Assembly (NCBI GenBank): GCA_028751875.1
Contig: CM054140.1
Span: 13,445,771 to 13,509,770 of the forward strand
Length of the DNA: 64,000 nt
Origin: Rapana venosa
Taxonomy: Eukaryota; Mollusca; Gastropoda; Neogastropoda; Muricidae
Direction: 5' to 3'
The notes below the pieces were generated by a model. It made no database searches. It was given only the letters and a program-made list of their open reading frames with translations, and was not told the DNA's origin. A program made the translations under genes and the position numbers. This document shows positions 34,251 to 46,024 of this stretch, in pieces. Within the stretch, counting starts at the first letter, position 1. The number at the start of each line of letters is the position of its first letter.

Positions 34251-35412
34251 AAACCTCAAAAAGAAAGGTTTAGCCACTGTGTCACCACATACCACACTAT
34301 CTACCTGCCTTTTGTGTCCACAAGTGGGGCCAGAGTTAAGAGTTGAGGTTAATGTTAGGGTTAGTGTTAAAGAGTTAATAACTGGTAAGGGTTGTCTGTC
34401 AGCTGGTCGGTCTGAATGTTAGCATGCATTGTGGACACAATAGCACATAGATGGTATGTAGCTAGACACTATGGCCCTTAGCTCCCAATAGCATAGAGCT
34501 TTGAATCAGAAGCGCCAGTCCTATGAACAGCTAACCCTACAGCTTCCGATCCCAGAGATCTGGTGCGGGCGGACAAGAGAAGGCGTGGCTTATCTGAGTG
34601 AAACAAAGAGGCTTCCCCTAGGGCTGTTGGGTGACATCAGCTCTGCCCATTCAGTTCGATTGTTGTTTTCTTTTTCCTTAATAGACGCAGAAAGATTTGT
34701 TTTTAATGCAAAAGATTATAACTGAGTGAAAGTAATATTTGTGATCTTACTCAGAGAAATACAGCCTCATCCTTTTCCCTTTGCGCAAGAAATCTCATTT
34801 CTCAGTGTTACTTCAACACTTTTAATTCACAGTAGTAACACCTGCGCTTGCGATAGCGCGGTCTTCGTTTTTAAATACTGATGTCCTTTTAAGGCTACGC
34901 ATTGGACTTGTGTCCACAAATTTCCCCTTTTGCATGTTATTTCAGAGCCAAGATTTTTTTCTGTAACAAATTGTGTCTATCGAAAGAAAAACCCAAAATT
35001 ATGTAAGAAAAAAAGTATCAGCCAGCCCTCTTTCTTCTATCCCCACTGCTCTAAATGTGCATCTGTACCCCTCCTAACACCCCTCTCCCTCCCTTGCTTC
35101 TCCTTCCAACCTGATGTCTCCTCCCCACAACTACCCCCTTCACACAAACACCCCATCTCACTAAAAAATTTTTTTTAAATTATATGCTACTATTGTACTC
35201 ATGTTTAAAGTAAGAAACCTCAATTTTTCTTTTTTAAACAGACTATCTTGAGACTTTGCTTTCTCAGACCCGGATATGCCATATCTATCAGTCATGGCCA
35301 ACATTAACAGCAATGGACATTCCTGCTTAGTCGTCTCATGGCCAGATTTTTAGCACAGATCTCTACTCTAGCCAGAATCAATGGTTATTTTATTGCCTAT
35401 TTTCCAATTTCT
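34251..35412. other. unassigned stretch
   Basis: A GTTAGGGTTAGTGTTA-like patch at 34345-34380 is a short internal telomere-like or GTTA simple repeat. A plus frame at 34501-34725 is open but unsupported. Confidence 0.4.
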
Positions 35413-35470
35413 ACTTTTGAGGTCTCCAACACTTTGCTGCCCAATGACCACATACAAGTTATGGAACACA
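35413..35470 (+). repeat. SINE-A 3' fragment
   Basis: gaggtctccaacactttgct followed by gcccaatgaccacatacaag and ttatgga aligns with the end of SINE-A at 39221-39266. Confidence 0.6.
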
Positions 35471-35779
35471 TTGACCCATTTCCAACAGCTGAAAAAAAAT
35501 TATCTAAAGAAATAAAATAACATTACAAAGCATAATTAGCATCAAAGGGCTGATTACTATAAAAGTTTTGTTATTTGATTTGATTCCCTTATGACTTAAA
35601 AGCATAATAAGACAAGTACTTTTGAAACCAATCAAATCAGATTCATTCATTAAAAAAAAATCATTAAAAAAAGTCAATTCTTGCAGTGTTCTACAATCAA
35701 TGGAACAGTTTTGTAGTATTTTCTCAGGGAAAGTTTCATCAAATTCCTTTTAAAGGGGAAAAAAATTAACTTCATTTTT

Positions 35780-37050
35780 TGTTGGCCCTGCTGATGTCAT
35801 GGATTCTCATGCCACAGGATTTGATGATGTTGCTGCCAGTGAGAAGCAGGTGGTCTGCCTTTTTTCCTTATTCCTCTTGGTTTTGCCTTCGAGTCTCCAT
35901 GAGGTCTTGGTTTTGTAGTGCATGGCCTATATATCTTAGTTTCCTTTCATTTATCAATGCAAGAAGTTTTCTTGTTCCCAGTTTGTGTCATTTGCTTTCA
36001 TGTGTTAAAGATGTCCAGCTGACCCTGAGCAGCCACCTAAAAAGCCACATCTCAGCTACTTTGCTTTTTTTCTTTTGTTTTTTATTATGTCCAGGATTCA
36101 CGGCCATATAGCTGGCATGGAATACTGCAATATTTGCTCGTTTAAAAGTATGTCCTACGTACATGATCCATTTGTTTTGACTGAGCTATCTAAAATCCGA
36201 CATTTTCAGAAATTTATTTCATGCTCAGTTCTGCAGCTGGTTCTGGCAACATGCGGCGCTTCAGTCATTTTGGCATCAAGCTTGATACTGGCTCTTGTTC
36301 TGGTGCATCTATGCAGTGTAATACGCTCTTCACGCTGGTAATGTAAGCCAGTAGCGCTGTACCAGCATAGCACACATGTTTCTGCCACCTACCTGTCTTC
36401 AATATCAGACTCATGGCTTGCTCTGTGTATATATTGAAAAGGTCTAACTCCTCTTGAGATGATGAAAAATTTACATTTTGTACTGGCCCATCTGACAGTG
36501 CCATTTTGGTCTTCATAAAGTGAGAAAATTTCAGAGATTATGTATTTTGAAAACCCATTTTATACATTGTGTTGAAAGATGCAGGTGAATCATACTGTCA
36601 AAAGGCTTTGCTGTAGACTATGACAGTAGTAGTTTTTCATTCATACTTTTTCAATGTTTTGAAGTACAAACACCACATTTGGTGTTCCTGTTTTTTCTTA
36701 AATCTGCCTGACTGATAGTTCAAACTCTACTTTTCGTTTTGTCCCATTTAAGATATAACAAACAAAATCTTGCTCGCATTACTTAAGAGCTATTGTCCTG
36801 TAGTTACTGCAGTCTTTTACAATTCCATTCTTATGGACCATGACAAATTCTGTTGACTTCTAGTCTGCTGGCCACTAACCAGCCTTTCAGATTTCACCGC
36901 ATAGGTAATGCATGGCTCTTAGCCTGCCTTCTCCTGGGTGCTTCAGCACTTCTGGATTGTCGTCGAGGCCTGGCGAGTCTTTGCATTAAGTTCTTTGATG
37001 GCTGGCTCTCAACTTCATTATGAGGGGTTCTGGCTGTAACTCAAGAGCTG
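35780..37050 (-). pseudogene. LINE-Z, decayed non-LTR retrotransposon pol
   Basis: Read on the minus strand with frameshifts, the order is that of a LINE reverse transcriptase. Near 37020-36890 is a degraded entry motif region; near 36450 LFNIYTEQAM (the usual context after the QG-xLSPxLF motif); near 36120-36070 remnants of the YGCESWT-like thumb; and near 36040-35790 a C-terminal EMWFLRRLL-like motif, KLRYIGHAL-like motif, and a GRPPAS-like motif followed by HDI. Many stops make it a pseudogene. Clade not assigned. Confidence 0.65.
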
Positions 37051-38914
37051 TTTGTGCCAACATTTAAATCTATTATTTTGAGGTACATTTTCTTCTTGGC
37101 TGTTTACGTTTGGGTAAAAAAAAAAAAAAGACGCCTCTCATTTTTAAAGAAAACTTTTCTAAAACTTCAATGGAAGTTATGTCAAGAGCCAACTATTTTC
37201 TCAAACATTTGATCAGATTCATTCCAAATAAATAAAAAGTGTTGTACAAAAAATTCACAAGCTATTCTGACTATTATCAAGGGTGTGCTTGATAGATGTC
37301 CCCTTCCTTCCCAGATGTCCTTGATGGGTTTCTCCTGCGATGACTATGGCTGGGGCTGCACTTTTCCCCGATGACTCGTTGCATTCTTCATGAGCTAGCG
37401 TTCCACAGTGATGAGATCTGAAGATTTAAAAACAGAATTTAAGGATGTTATGTATTTAGTATTTTTTTCTGTTTATTTAAACTCTGTTTCCCACTTGTTC
37501 CATTTTCAGTTTTTGTTTGCAGCCCCACTATCAACAAAAGCTATATCAGGGCTGCCATCTCATTATGTATTAGTGGTTCCAGTAACCTCCTCCCTTCCAA
37601 TCATATCTAATCTGGAAAAAAATGGTAAAGTACCGAAAAATATGGCAAAGTACCTAACTTATTTCCCTCCTTAAGGCCAATAAAACCAGACTGTGCTGCA
37701 GACACCAGACATTATCATCCACGGGTGACAAAAAACAATATGTAACCACTGCTAGTAATTTTTCTAAACACTGAAAATGCCATATGGACAAATAACACTC
37801 CAGAATGACTATCCTGTGCCCATCCCACTGTTACAGAATCACTACATGCCCTGAGGAAAGATTTAATTGGATGCAGGATTTTTTTTTAAAGAACTTTTTA
37901 TGTTTATCCAATGCTTTTCTTTTTTGTATGGTATGTTATAACATATTCAGTGTCAGGTGGAGGGGTGGGGGAACTCAAGTGCCAGTGCTTGTGTACTTTA
38001 AGCACACACATATGGATGAATATCATTACAAGTATGAATGTTTTTTGTTGTAAGAAATTGTTCACCTGAAACTGTGATGCTGCAGTGATTTGTGCTATTT
38101 TATGGAATAAATGTTTTTAGCTATGCTTATAAATATATGCAAGATATAGCGCTATATAAATTCCATTTTTTTATCATTATCATAACCCCCTTGAATTTCT
38201 CGATTTTGAGATAATCAAGTTTGTATAAAAATTTGTAAATTGGGAAATTTTACACCCTGGCAGGGCAATGGAGACTTACCTGTGTGTGCGGTGTTTGTGT
38301 TGTGTACTCTGTGTGTAAACATATGCAGACATTTATTAAGCCTATCCCCATGAAAAAATATTTTTAAATATATCACAAAACATGACTGGCATATTTAGGA
38401 TGGAAAAACTACTGAACAGTCTTTGGGGGGTAACATGCAATTCTACCATGAGCAGTAACATTTATATCAAGGCAACATTTTTGTATCACACAAGTAGATT
38501 TACAGAGGCAAAGAGTAGCATCCTGAAAAATGCTGTCTTTCACTGTCAAGATATTCATGAAAAATCAGTAAATAGCAAATACATTATTTCACTGACAAGA
38601 TATTTTTGAAATTCAGTAAATCACATTTGAATATGGTGCTTTTTTATTTGAATTTCAAATCACAAATATCAGGTTCAGTTTTGTGAAACATTCCCTTTTC
38701 AGTTTACAATTTAAGGGCTTTTCCACTAGCTTTTACAGAAATTCAAAGGCATGATTCATACAGTACTACATTTGTAGCATGCAGATGCTAGGCTCCATCA
38801 GTTGCCACAAACTAAATATGTAAATACATATGTATGTATATTTGTGTGTGTGTGTGCGTGCACATATATGTCAGAATTCACCCACCCAATTCATTCTCCC
38901 CCACCCCCCATTTT
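37051..38914. other. unassigned stretch with a LINE-X tail
   Basis: A plus frame at 37408-37674 is preceded by a T-rich acceptor-like sequence but lacks other evidence. Positions 38128-38190 hold the LINE-X-type tail (gcaagatatagcgctatata then aattcc and an ATT-poor tail). Confidence 0.45.
38128..38190 (+). repeat. LINE-X-type 3' tail
   Basis: gatatagcgctatataaatt is identical to 14863-14882. The following T-rich ATTATCATTA sequence replaces the pure (ATT)n. Confidence 0.7.
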
Positions 38915-38990
38915 GTTTCATTTATTCTGTCATATCGCGGACAATGAAATAAGCATGCACATGCTTTTTTACATCCTGTCCCAGTGTGTA
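38915..38990 (-). mobile_element. SINE-C, 3' part of an interrupted copy
   Basis: In + orientation: tcatatcgcggacaatgaaa, taagcatgcacatgctt (hairpin) and acatcctgtcccagtgtgta. The copy resumes at 39281 after a SINE-A insertion. Confidence 0.85.
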
Positions 38991-39280
38991 AGGGGACGGG
39001 ATAGCTCAGTGGTCGGAGCACTCGCTTTCCCCCAGCCAAGTTAAGCAGCGTCGAGCGTGGTTACCACTTGGATGGGTGACCGTTTGCGCGCCTTGGCTTC
39101 AGTACAGTTTCCCCAGTTCACCCAGCTGTAAATGGGTACCTGCCCTCTTTAGGGTCAGGGAAGGTAAAGCAGCGAGGGAGAGGAGATGGGCGCCACCCTC
39201 AATATGCTGGCCCTAGAGAAGCTGAGGTCTCTGACACCTCGCTCCCCTACGACATAGGTTATGGGACTCTACCTACCTAC
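38991..39280 (+). mobile_element. SINE-A, full-length tRNA/5S composite SINE
   Basis: The element starts ggggacgggatagctcagtg (tRNA-like, box A over tagctcagtggtcggagca). It passes at 39039-39085 into a segment closely resembling the 5S rRNA internal control region (gttaagcagcgtcgagc, then ggttaccacttggatgggtg and accg). The body (ccctctttagggtcaggga, gctggccctagagaagctga) ends cataggttatgggactct plus (ACCT)n. It is flanked by a perfect 11-bp target duplication cccagtgtgta (38980-38990 and 39281-39291), proving retroposition into the SINE-C. Confidence 0.92.
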
Positions 39281-39480
39281 CCCAGTGTGTATACAGTTTT
39301 ATCATCTGTTCCCCACCCGCACACAATGACCTGCTCTTCCAAAAAGCAAAACAGGTTTTAACATGTGCACAAGATGTTCTGCATGTGTTTGCACAAAGGA
39401 CCTTAGTTATAGTCTCATCTGAAGGACTTTTGGGGGGGTCTGGAGTCGGCACTGATGTCAACTCCTGGGGACATTATCTC
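39281..39480 (-). mobile_element. SINE-C, 5' part of the interrupted copy
   Basis: In + orientation: tgtgtatacagttttatcatctg, acccgcacacaatgacctgc, tcttccaaaaagcaaaacag, atagtctcatctgaagg and gtcggcactgatgtcaactc. The tRNA-like head beyond about 39480 is lost. Confidence 0.85.
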
Positions 39481-39861
39481 CTTGAACGTTCTTCACCTGG
39501 CATGAGTTGCTACTGTTGAATTTGGCAATTCCCCAGTAACTAATTTCTAAAATGAATGCAGATAAAACTCTTGTGTGTTGTGTTTCAAACTTATTTCTAG
39601 ATAGTACTTTCAATATACAGTGAAACCGTGGGTGTTGTAAAAGATGGTATCATTTCACTTACAGTAATTTCAGACATATACGAGTTATTGTAAAATTATT
39701 GTGCTGTAGGGTATGTTTCTTCTGGAAATAGGTTGACATCTTTCAAGAAAATAATCCTAAGTTTACAACCATCTCTTAAAGCTGGATGCCACATTTACCA
39801 GTTTTATTTTCATGTTGCAAGCACTAAGAAAGGTGAAGCATAGACAAGCAAAGATCCTCAC

Positions 39862-39980
39862 CATTTGCTCTGAAGTATGCCATCCTTTGGTTCCACCCTC
39901 CAGTAAGCAGTTGTGGCATCCGCGGCAAATGGAACCAGTGACAGTTTCCTGTGGACAGAGTCTACCATGAAATGCTGGCC
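39862..39980 (-). CDS. probable exon of the type I membrane protein gene
   Basis: Acceptor tcacttttcttag then GGCCAGC, donor GCAAATG then gtgagg. Two frames are open. The phase-0 frame reads GQHFMVDSVHRKLSLVPFAA then DATTAYWRVEPKDGILQSK, which looks like a beta-rich domain and joins in phase with the exon at 50030-50232. The alternative frame, PAFHGRLCPQETVTGSIC and so on, is cysteine-rich and cannot be excluded. The first leaves two bases, so at least one exon is missing before the exon at 15144-15361. Confidence 0.55.
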
Positions 39981-41824
39981 CTAAGAAAAGTGACAGGAAA
40001 AGACAAAAAAGAAACAGATATAATCAGGAACAAATGGCTTAACTGCAGACAGACATACCAGCAAGAACAGACTAACCACATGGAAAAGGGCAAGCAGACT
40101 AGACAACTGACTTAGTATTTAGTAGTTTTGATTCTTGTACGAAACTGTTCTTGCATCAGACAGTATTAGGTTTGGGAACCTTGTAACAATTCTGAGATAG
40201 GAGAAGATCATGGTATTTTGATAAACATGCCTATCACCACTCACTCCTCTTGCTTTTGTTTCCCCATGATATTCATATAACTCAGATTTCTGTGTGCTGC
40301 ACACAATTTTGCTACATCTCTGTACAATTCTATTCAATGCAGTTTTGTATGAACTTTTAAATATCCAGACTAACAAATAAAAATGAAATGGGAGATAAAA
40401 TCTTTTTAAAAATCGCGTGTGTTAACTTGGAGATTTCAAAGTTAAAAAAAAAAAAAAAAAAAGATACAGGACTGGCATTTCTTATTTAAAAGGATGTATT
40501 TGCCGTAAAATGAAGTTATCAATGACTGTTCCTAGATACTTTCATGCACATACTCCACTTGCATTCAGTGAATAAAAAGATATGGAATATGAATTGTGTC
40601 CTTATGAAAATGTTGCATTTGTTTTGTTTACACCATGGAGAAAAATAAACTTGCTTAGAATACAGTGTGTCAATTGACAGATCTTCGAGAGCAGTGTCAT
40701 CAGAGTATTTCATCAAGAGGGTGGTAGGCCTATCAGATTTAGGGCAATCATTTGTATTAAGAATGCAGGGCATCAGTGACAAAACTACCATGTGAGGAAC
40801 CAGTGAAGTTAATTTTTACACTGGATATTATATTTTGAAAGTGGACAGACTCGGATTGCATTCAGTAATAATACACATTAAACAAAATCCATTGAATAAG
40901 TTGAGGGCAGACGTTCATAAACAAAGTTTCAGGGACAGCAGAAAGGGTTGAGAAAGTACACCAAATATGTATAAAAGAATCAGTTTTTTTCCCTTCTGAA
41001 TATAGGTCTGATTCAGCGAAGTGATTGTAGCATAATTAGTGCCCCCGTTTAATTATATGCAAACAGGTAAGGATCTGCATTTTATGTGTGTTGGAGGGGG
41101 GGGGGGGGAGTCAGTGTAATGAGGTGAGAATGGAGGGAAAAAATGTTGACAAGGTGGAAAATGTGGCTGGGGTCTGGAAGCTGCCCTGGGGAAGAGTTTT
41201 ATATTTTTACATCTGAAAATCCACATTTTCATTAAAATAGGGAACTTTTGTAACAAGTTCTGCTGAGCTTAATCCTTCTTTGCTCCATCTCTAAATTATA
41301 AAATTGTAAACTAAATTTTTGAAGGGCTTAGATTTATCTTTTACACTTCAAGATATTCTTTCATAGCTGGGAATCTGTGTTTACAGCGCCTGCTAAAGTC
41401 TGGACACAGCATTAGGTATTCTTCTGTGATGTTTTGTTTATATGAATGGCTTGAAATCCACAGGAAATTATTAATGAGATAATTATCTAAAATAGCTGAT
41501 GGGAGTCAAACGGTGCATTTAAAAAAAAAGCATGTAATCCTCTTTCTGGTGACATTCACATTTCAACATGTGTTGACTGACCTATAAACTCAGTGAAACA
41601 GACTATGAGAATGCTTGTTCAGGTGCCTCTGACAAATGGAAAGCTTGGCAAATAGACTAACAAAATGGATTTGACTTGTATGCGAAGATACTGGATTGGA
41701 ATTGATCAATGCGAGAACAGCTTGTGATCCTTGAAGCCAAAGAATCAACACACACATACATGCACACATGTATTTATACCCTAAAATTTTCTCAACAGAT
41801 TTTAACTGACCTAAATCTTGGCGG
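39981..41824. other. unassigned intronic stretch
   Basis: Poly-A at 40445-40463 and a G tract at 41096-41109. No coding or recognised repeat sequence. Confidence 0.45.
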
Positions 41825-42097
41825 CATCTGGTGAATTAAGGGTGGGGATTTTTACGATCTCCAAAGGTGAACTTCGAGTGCAGACCTGCCAGTGATTAAA
41901 ATTCCTTCGTGTATACATGTACACATGCAGAAAACCAAATAAGTATGTTGAAGACCCCATAATTCATGTCCAGGTTTGGTAGGTTATGGAAACATACATC
42001 CCCAAAGTCGGAATGCGGCTATCAATGGTGGTAAAAACGGTCCCATACGCAAAATCTCATCACTGGTGAACCTTGGAGCTCTAGCCAAGGAATGGAG
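41825..42097 (+). mobile_element. SINE-D, head-truncated copy
   Basis: Body ggtgaattaagggtggggat, tgcagacctgccagtga, gtatacatgtacacatgcag, ttggtaggttatggaaacat, then directly the 95-bp 3' block (gtcggaatgcggctatcaat ... ccttggagctctagccaagg). This copy shows that the widely scattered 3' block and the SINE-D body are one element. Confidence 0.85.
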
Positions 42098-42104
42098 GAA
42101 AAAA

Positions 42105-42272
42105 GCTCTAAAAGCAATGGTCCTGGAGACGGTTAAAAATAAAGGCAGGATTCCACCAAAAGGCAGACGACTTTCTCCTCTGTATGATGCTTTCAAAACT
42201 ATAGGAAGGCCTGTCATTAAGAGATGCACGTTTGCTAGGAAAATAATAAGATGGACAGCTAGATTACAATAG
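42105..42272 (+). other. short open frame next to the minisatellite, unassigned
   Basis: The + frame downstream of the SINE-D reads KALKAMVLETVKNKGRIPPK and on to RKIIRWTARLQ then stop. It has a basic composition and no frameshift, but no splice sites or known family. It may be an anonymous fragment or chance. Confidence 0.25.
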
Positions 42273-42289
42273 TACCTGATTTCTTTTTG

Positions 42290-43815
42290 TTGACTGGTGT
42301 GATCTTCCAGTTCCTGGTGATCGTTGACTTGGTGACTGGTCAGTACTTGGTGACGGATTTGTGATCTTCCAGTACTTGGTGACGGATTTGTGATCTTCCA
42401 GTACTTGGTGACGTTACTTGTGAGATCTGCCAGTACCTGGTGACGTTTAACTTGTGTGATCTTCCAGTACTGGGTGACGTTTGACTTGACGTGTGATCTT
42501 CCAGTACTGGGTGACGTTTGACTTGACGTGTGATCTTCCAGTACTGGGCGACGTTTGACTTGACGTGTGATCTTCCAGTACCTGGTGACGTTTGACTTGA
42601 TGTGTGATCTTCCAATACTTGGTGACGTTTTGACTTGTGTGATCTTCCAATACTTGGTGACGTTTGACTTGATGTGTGATCTTCCAGTACTTGGTGACGT
42701 TTGACTTGATGTGTGATCTTCCAATACTTGGTGACGTTTTGACTTGACGTGTGATCTTCCAGTACTTGGTGACGTTTGACTTGTGTGATCTTCCAGTACT
42801 TGGTGACGTTTGACTTGATGTGTGATCTTCCAGTACTTGGTGACGTTTTGACTTGATGTGATCTTCCAGTACTTGGTAACGTTTTGACTTGACGTGTGAT
42901 CTTCCAGTACTTGGTGACGTTTTGACTTAATGTGATCTTCCAGTACTTGGTGACGTTTTGACTTGATGTGTGATCTTCCAGTACTTGGTGACGTTTTGAC
43001 TTGATGTGTGATCTTCCAGTACTTGGTGACGTTTGACTTGTGATCTTCCAGTACTTGGTGACGTTTTGACTTGATGTGTGATCTTCCAGTACTTGGTGAC
43101 GTTTGACTTGTGATCTTCCAGTACTTGGTGACGTTTTGACTTGACGTGTGATCTTCCAGTACTTGGTGACGTTTTGACTTGACGTGTGATCTTCCAGTCC
43201 TTGGTGACGTTTTGACCTGACGTGTGATCTTCCAGTCCTTGGTGACGTTTGACTTGTGTGATCTTCCAGTATTTGGTGACGTTTGACTTGTGTGATCTTC
43301 CAGTACTTGGTGACGTTTTGACTTGATGTGTGATCTTCCAGTACTTGGTGACGTTTTGACTTGACGTGTGATCTTCCAGTACTTGGTGACGTTTGACTTG
43401 TGTGATCTTCCAGTACTTGGTGACGTTTTGACTTGTGTGATCTTCCAGTACTTGGTGACGTTTGACTTGATGTGTGATCTTCCAGTACTTGGTGACGTTT
43501 TGACTCGATGTGTGATCTTCCAATACTTGGTAACGTTTGACTTGTGTGATCTTCCTTTACTTGGTGACGTTTGACTTGTGTGATCTTCCAGTACTTGGTG
43601 ACGTTTGACTTGTGTGATCTTCCAGTACTTGGTGACGTTTGACTTGATGTGTGATCTTCCAGTACTTGGTGACATTTGACTTGATGTGTGATCTGCCAGT
43701 ACTTGGTGACGTTTGACTTGTTACGTTTGGCTAGTTAACTGGCGACGGTGGCGTTTGGCTTGTTGACTGGTGACGTTTGGCTTGTTGACTGGTGACGTTT
43801 GGCTTGTTGACTCAA
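42290..43815. repeat. 34-38-bp minisatellite, about 40 copies
   Basis: The unit is gtgatcttccagtacttggt then gacgtttgactt(ga)tgt, with length variants from an optional gat insert and an extra T. The array starts with diverged units (42290-42420) and ends in a 22-bp sub-repeat ggtgacgtttggcttgttga (43733-43810). The reverse strand has no stop in any frame of the common unit, which produces a 563-codon minus frame; I regard it as repeat-generated, not a gene. Confidence 0.95.
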
Positions 43816-44177
43816 GTGATCTGCCAGTACCCAACATTTGACTTGAATGAAACCATCACATATATGGCATATGGTACATCATTCTAAACTGATGAAAAAA
43901 CACCTTAAAAATATTCTTGCTTACAAAAAACTAGACAGTACTATAAACTAAGACCAAATGTATGGAATACTAAATATTCTCAAATTCAACATGCTGTTGT
44001 TCTAGACCCCTTTCAATCCACTAGTTATTTTTGATTGCCCAATACTTGCTGACCTGTATTAAGTTATATATTCAGCTCCTGTAAGACCTCTACTGTAGAT
44101 AGTTGGGGTGTGTACTGGTGTTACTGCGTGTGTCTATATCAAGTAGTGAATGGACAGACTTTTTGGGGGTAGTTCCT

Positions 44178-44268
44178 TGCCTAGAATTCTTAAGTTCACC
44201 GATGGTTGAGATTTTGCATGTGTTTACCCCCATTAAGGTAGCCACATTCCAACATCCGGGATGTGTAA
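44178..44268 (-). repeat. SINE-D 3' block
   Basis: In + orientation: cctagaattcttaagttcac, ggttgagattttgcatgtgt and taaggtagccacattccaac. It directly abuts a SINE-C copy, the same arrangement as at 4655-5066. Confidence 0.75.
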
Positions 44269-44274
44269 ACAAAC

Positions 44275-44556
44275 ACCAGTGTGCATTTTATTTTTAACTG
44301 TCACCTGATCCTACAAGCACGCAATAGCCTACTTGTTCAAAAGGGAGAAGGGGTTGCAACGTGTGCACAAGATGTTCATGTATTGACACATGGGACCTGG
44401 TTTATTGTCTCTCTTAAGGACTCTGGGGTGTGGAGCGGAACTGATGTTAACTAAAAAGGAAGACAATCCCTTCGATAGAGCATCATAGCAGTGGATCAAC
44501 CCTGGCAGTCAGATTGCAAGTTGAGCACTTACCACTAGGCTATCCCATCCCTGTAC
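44275..44556 (-). mobile_element. SINE-C, near full length, diverged
   Basis: In + orientation: cagtgtgcattttatttttaa, acaagcacgcaatagcctac, gtgtgcacaagatgttcatg, gggacctggtttattgtctc, ggatcaaccctgg (box B complement) and cttaccactaggctatccca (box A complement). Confidence 0.8.
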
Positions 44557-45251
44557 ATCACACAATAGGGAAACATTCCTAGGCACACACAAAAACCCAG
44601 CAAAAATAAACCCCAACAACAACAAAATATTTATAAGAAAATAATGACTTACAAAAATGACATTTAAGGGTTAAATCAGGGAAGAGCTGTCAAAGGAAAG
44701 CAGAAATTTAAAAAGGAACAGGTATGAAAGACCAAACCTCTCTTTAAATTAAGACTATACACACACAATCCACAAATTAAAGCAATAATGGACAGAAACA
44801 ACTATGAACAAATGACAAGAGACTGTCAAAGACAGACCTAAAAAAGTATCAGTATCTAGTCGGAAATTTCAGACAAAATATGTCTACATACAAATGAGCA
44901 AGTAATATCAAAAATGGTCAAACAATGCATACTTCTTAGAAAACACTGGTCACAGCAGCTGCCTCACACAGATCACCGAACACCAGATTCCAGTCCCCAG
45001 AGACCCTGAAAGCACAGTCTTCATCAGTAATACTGAACACTCCTACAGCCTCCTTAGCTCCTAACATTACAATGTTTTGATTTCACCACTTCACAATAAC
45101 TCAATCCACAACTGTTCTTTACCAAGCCTTTCACATTTAAACTTATTTGAATCAAATTCTACTGCAGTCAATTTACGATGTTAAAGTATGTAAACATACA
45201 GTAAATGAGTAATGGACAATGGAACAGCTTTCATTAAGTAGAATATATATC
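44557..45251. other. unassigned A-rich stretch
   Basis: Nothing coding or recognisably repetitive. Confidence 0.5.
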
Positions 45252-45980
45252 TTTACATGATGATAGAATTCGGCAATACGTCAGTTCCTTTGTCCAACTC
45301 TGTGAAGTATTTAGGAGTAGTTCTTGACAACACACTCTCTATGAAAAAATTCATCACCCAGACCTGCCAGTCTTGCTACTATCAATTACGACGCATAAGC
45401 GCGATTCGCAAGTATCTGTCCACTGATGCAACTTCTAAGCTTGTCACATCTTTCATTCTTTCACGTTTAGACTACTGTAATTCTCTTTTGGCTGGCCTAC
45501 CAGCATCATCTATCCACTCTCTTCAACGCATACAAAACTCTGCAGCTCGACTGGTCCTAAGAAAGAAAAAATCTGAACACATCACTCCTCTTCTGCGATC
45601 TCTTCACTGGTTGCCTGTCTCACAAAGACTGGAGTATAAAATCAATACCCTCTGTTTCAAATGTCTCCACAAATCTGCACCCTCTTATCTCTGTAACTGT
45701 CTTCACCTGTACACTCCATCTCGTTCCCTTCGTTCAGCCGCAGATACTTTGTGCTTTCGAACACCCAGATTCAAACAAACCACTGTTGGCCGTCGCTCCT
45801 TCTCTGTTTCTGGTCCATCCACCTGGAATGACCTCCCTCTTTCACTTCGTCAAAAGCCTTCACTTGATTCCTTCAAATCCAGCCTCAAAACACACTTATT
45901 TCCTACCTGAGACTTTCCCCCCACATATCTGTCCCTAATTTTCAACAACATCTTTCACCTTCTAAGTGTTGTTCTGTGTG

Positions 45981-46024
<44 letters not shown>

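Noticed and set aside
34345..34385. Interstitial telomeric repeat
   Set aside because: GTTAGGGTTAGTGTTA is too short and degenerate to distinguish from a simple GTTA repeat.
39039..39085. 5S rRNA gene
   Set aside because: Only the internal control region is present, embedded in a retroposed SINE with target duplications.
42290..43815. CRISPR-like array
   Set aside because: Units are contiguous with no unique spacers, lengths vary by indels, and the genome is eukaryotic. It is a minisatellite.
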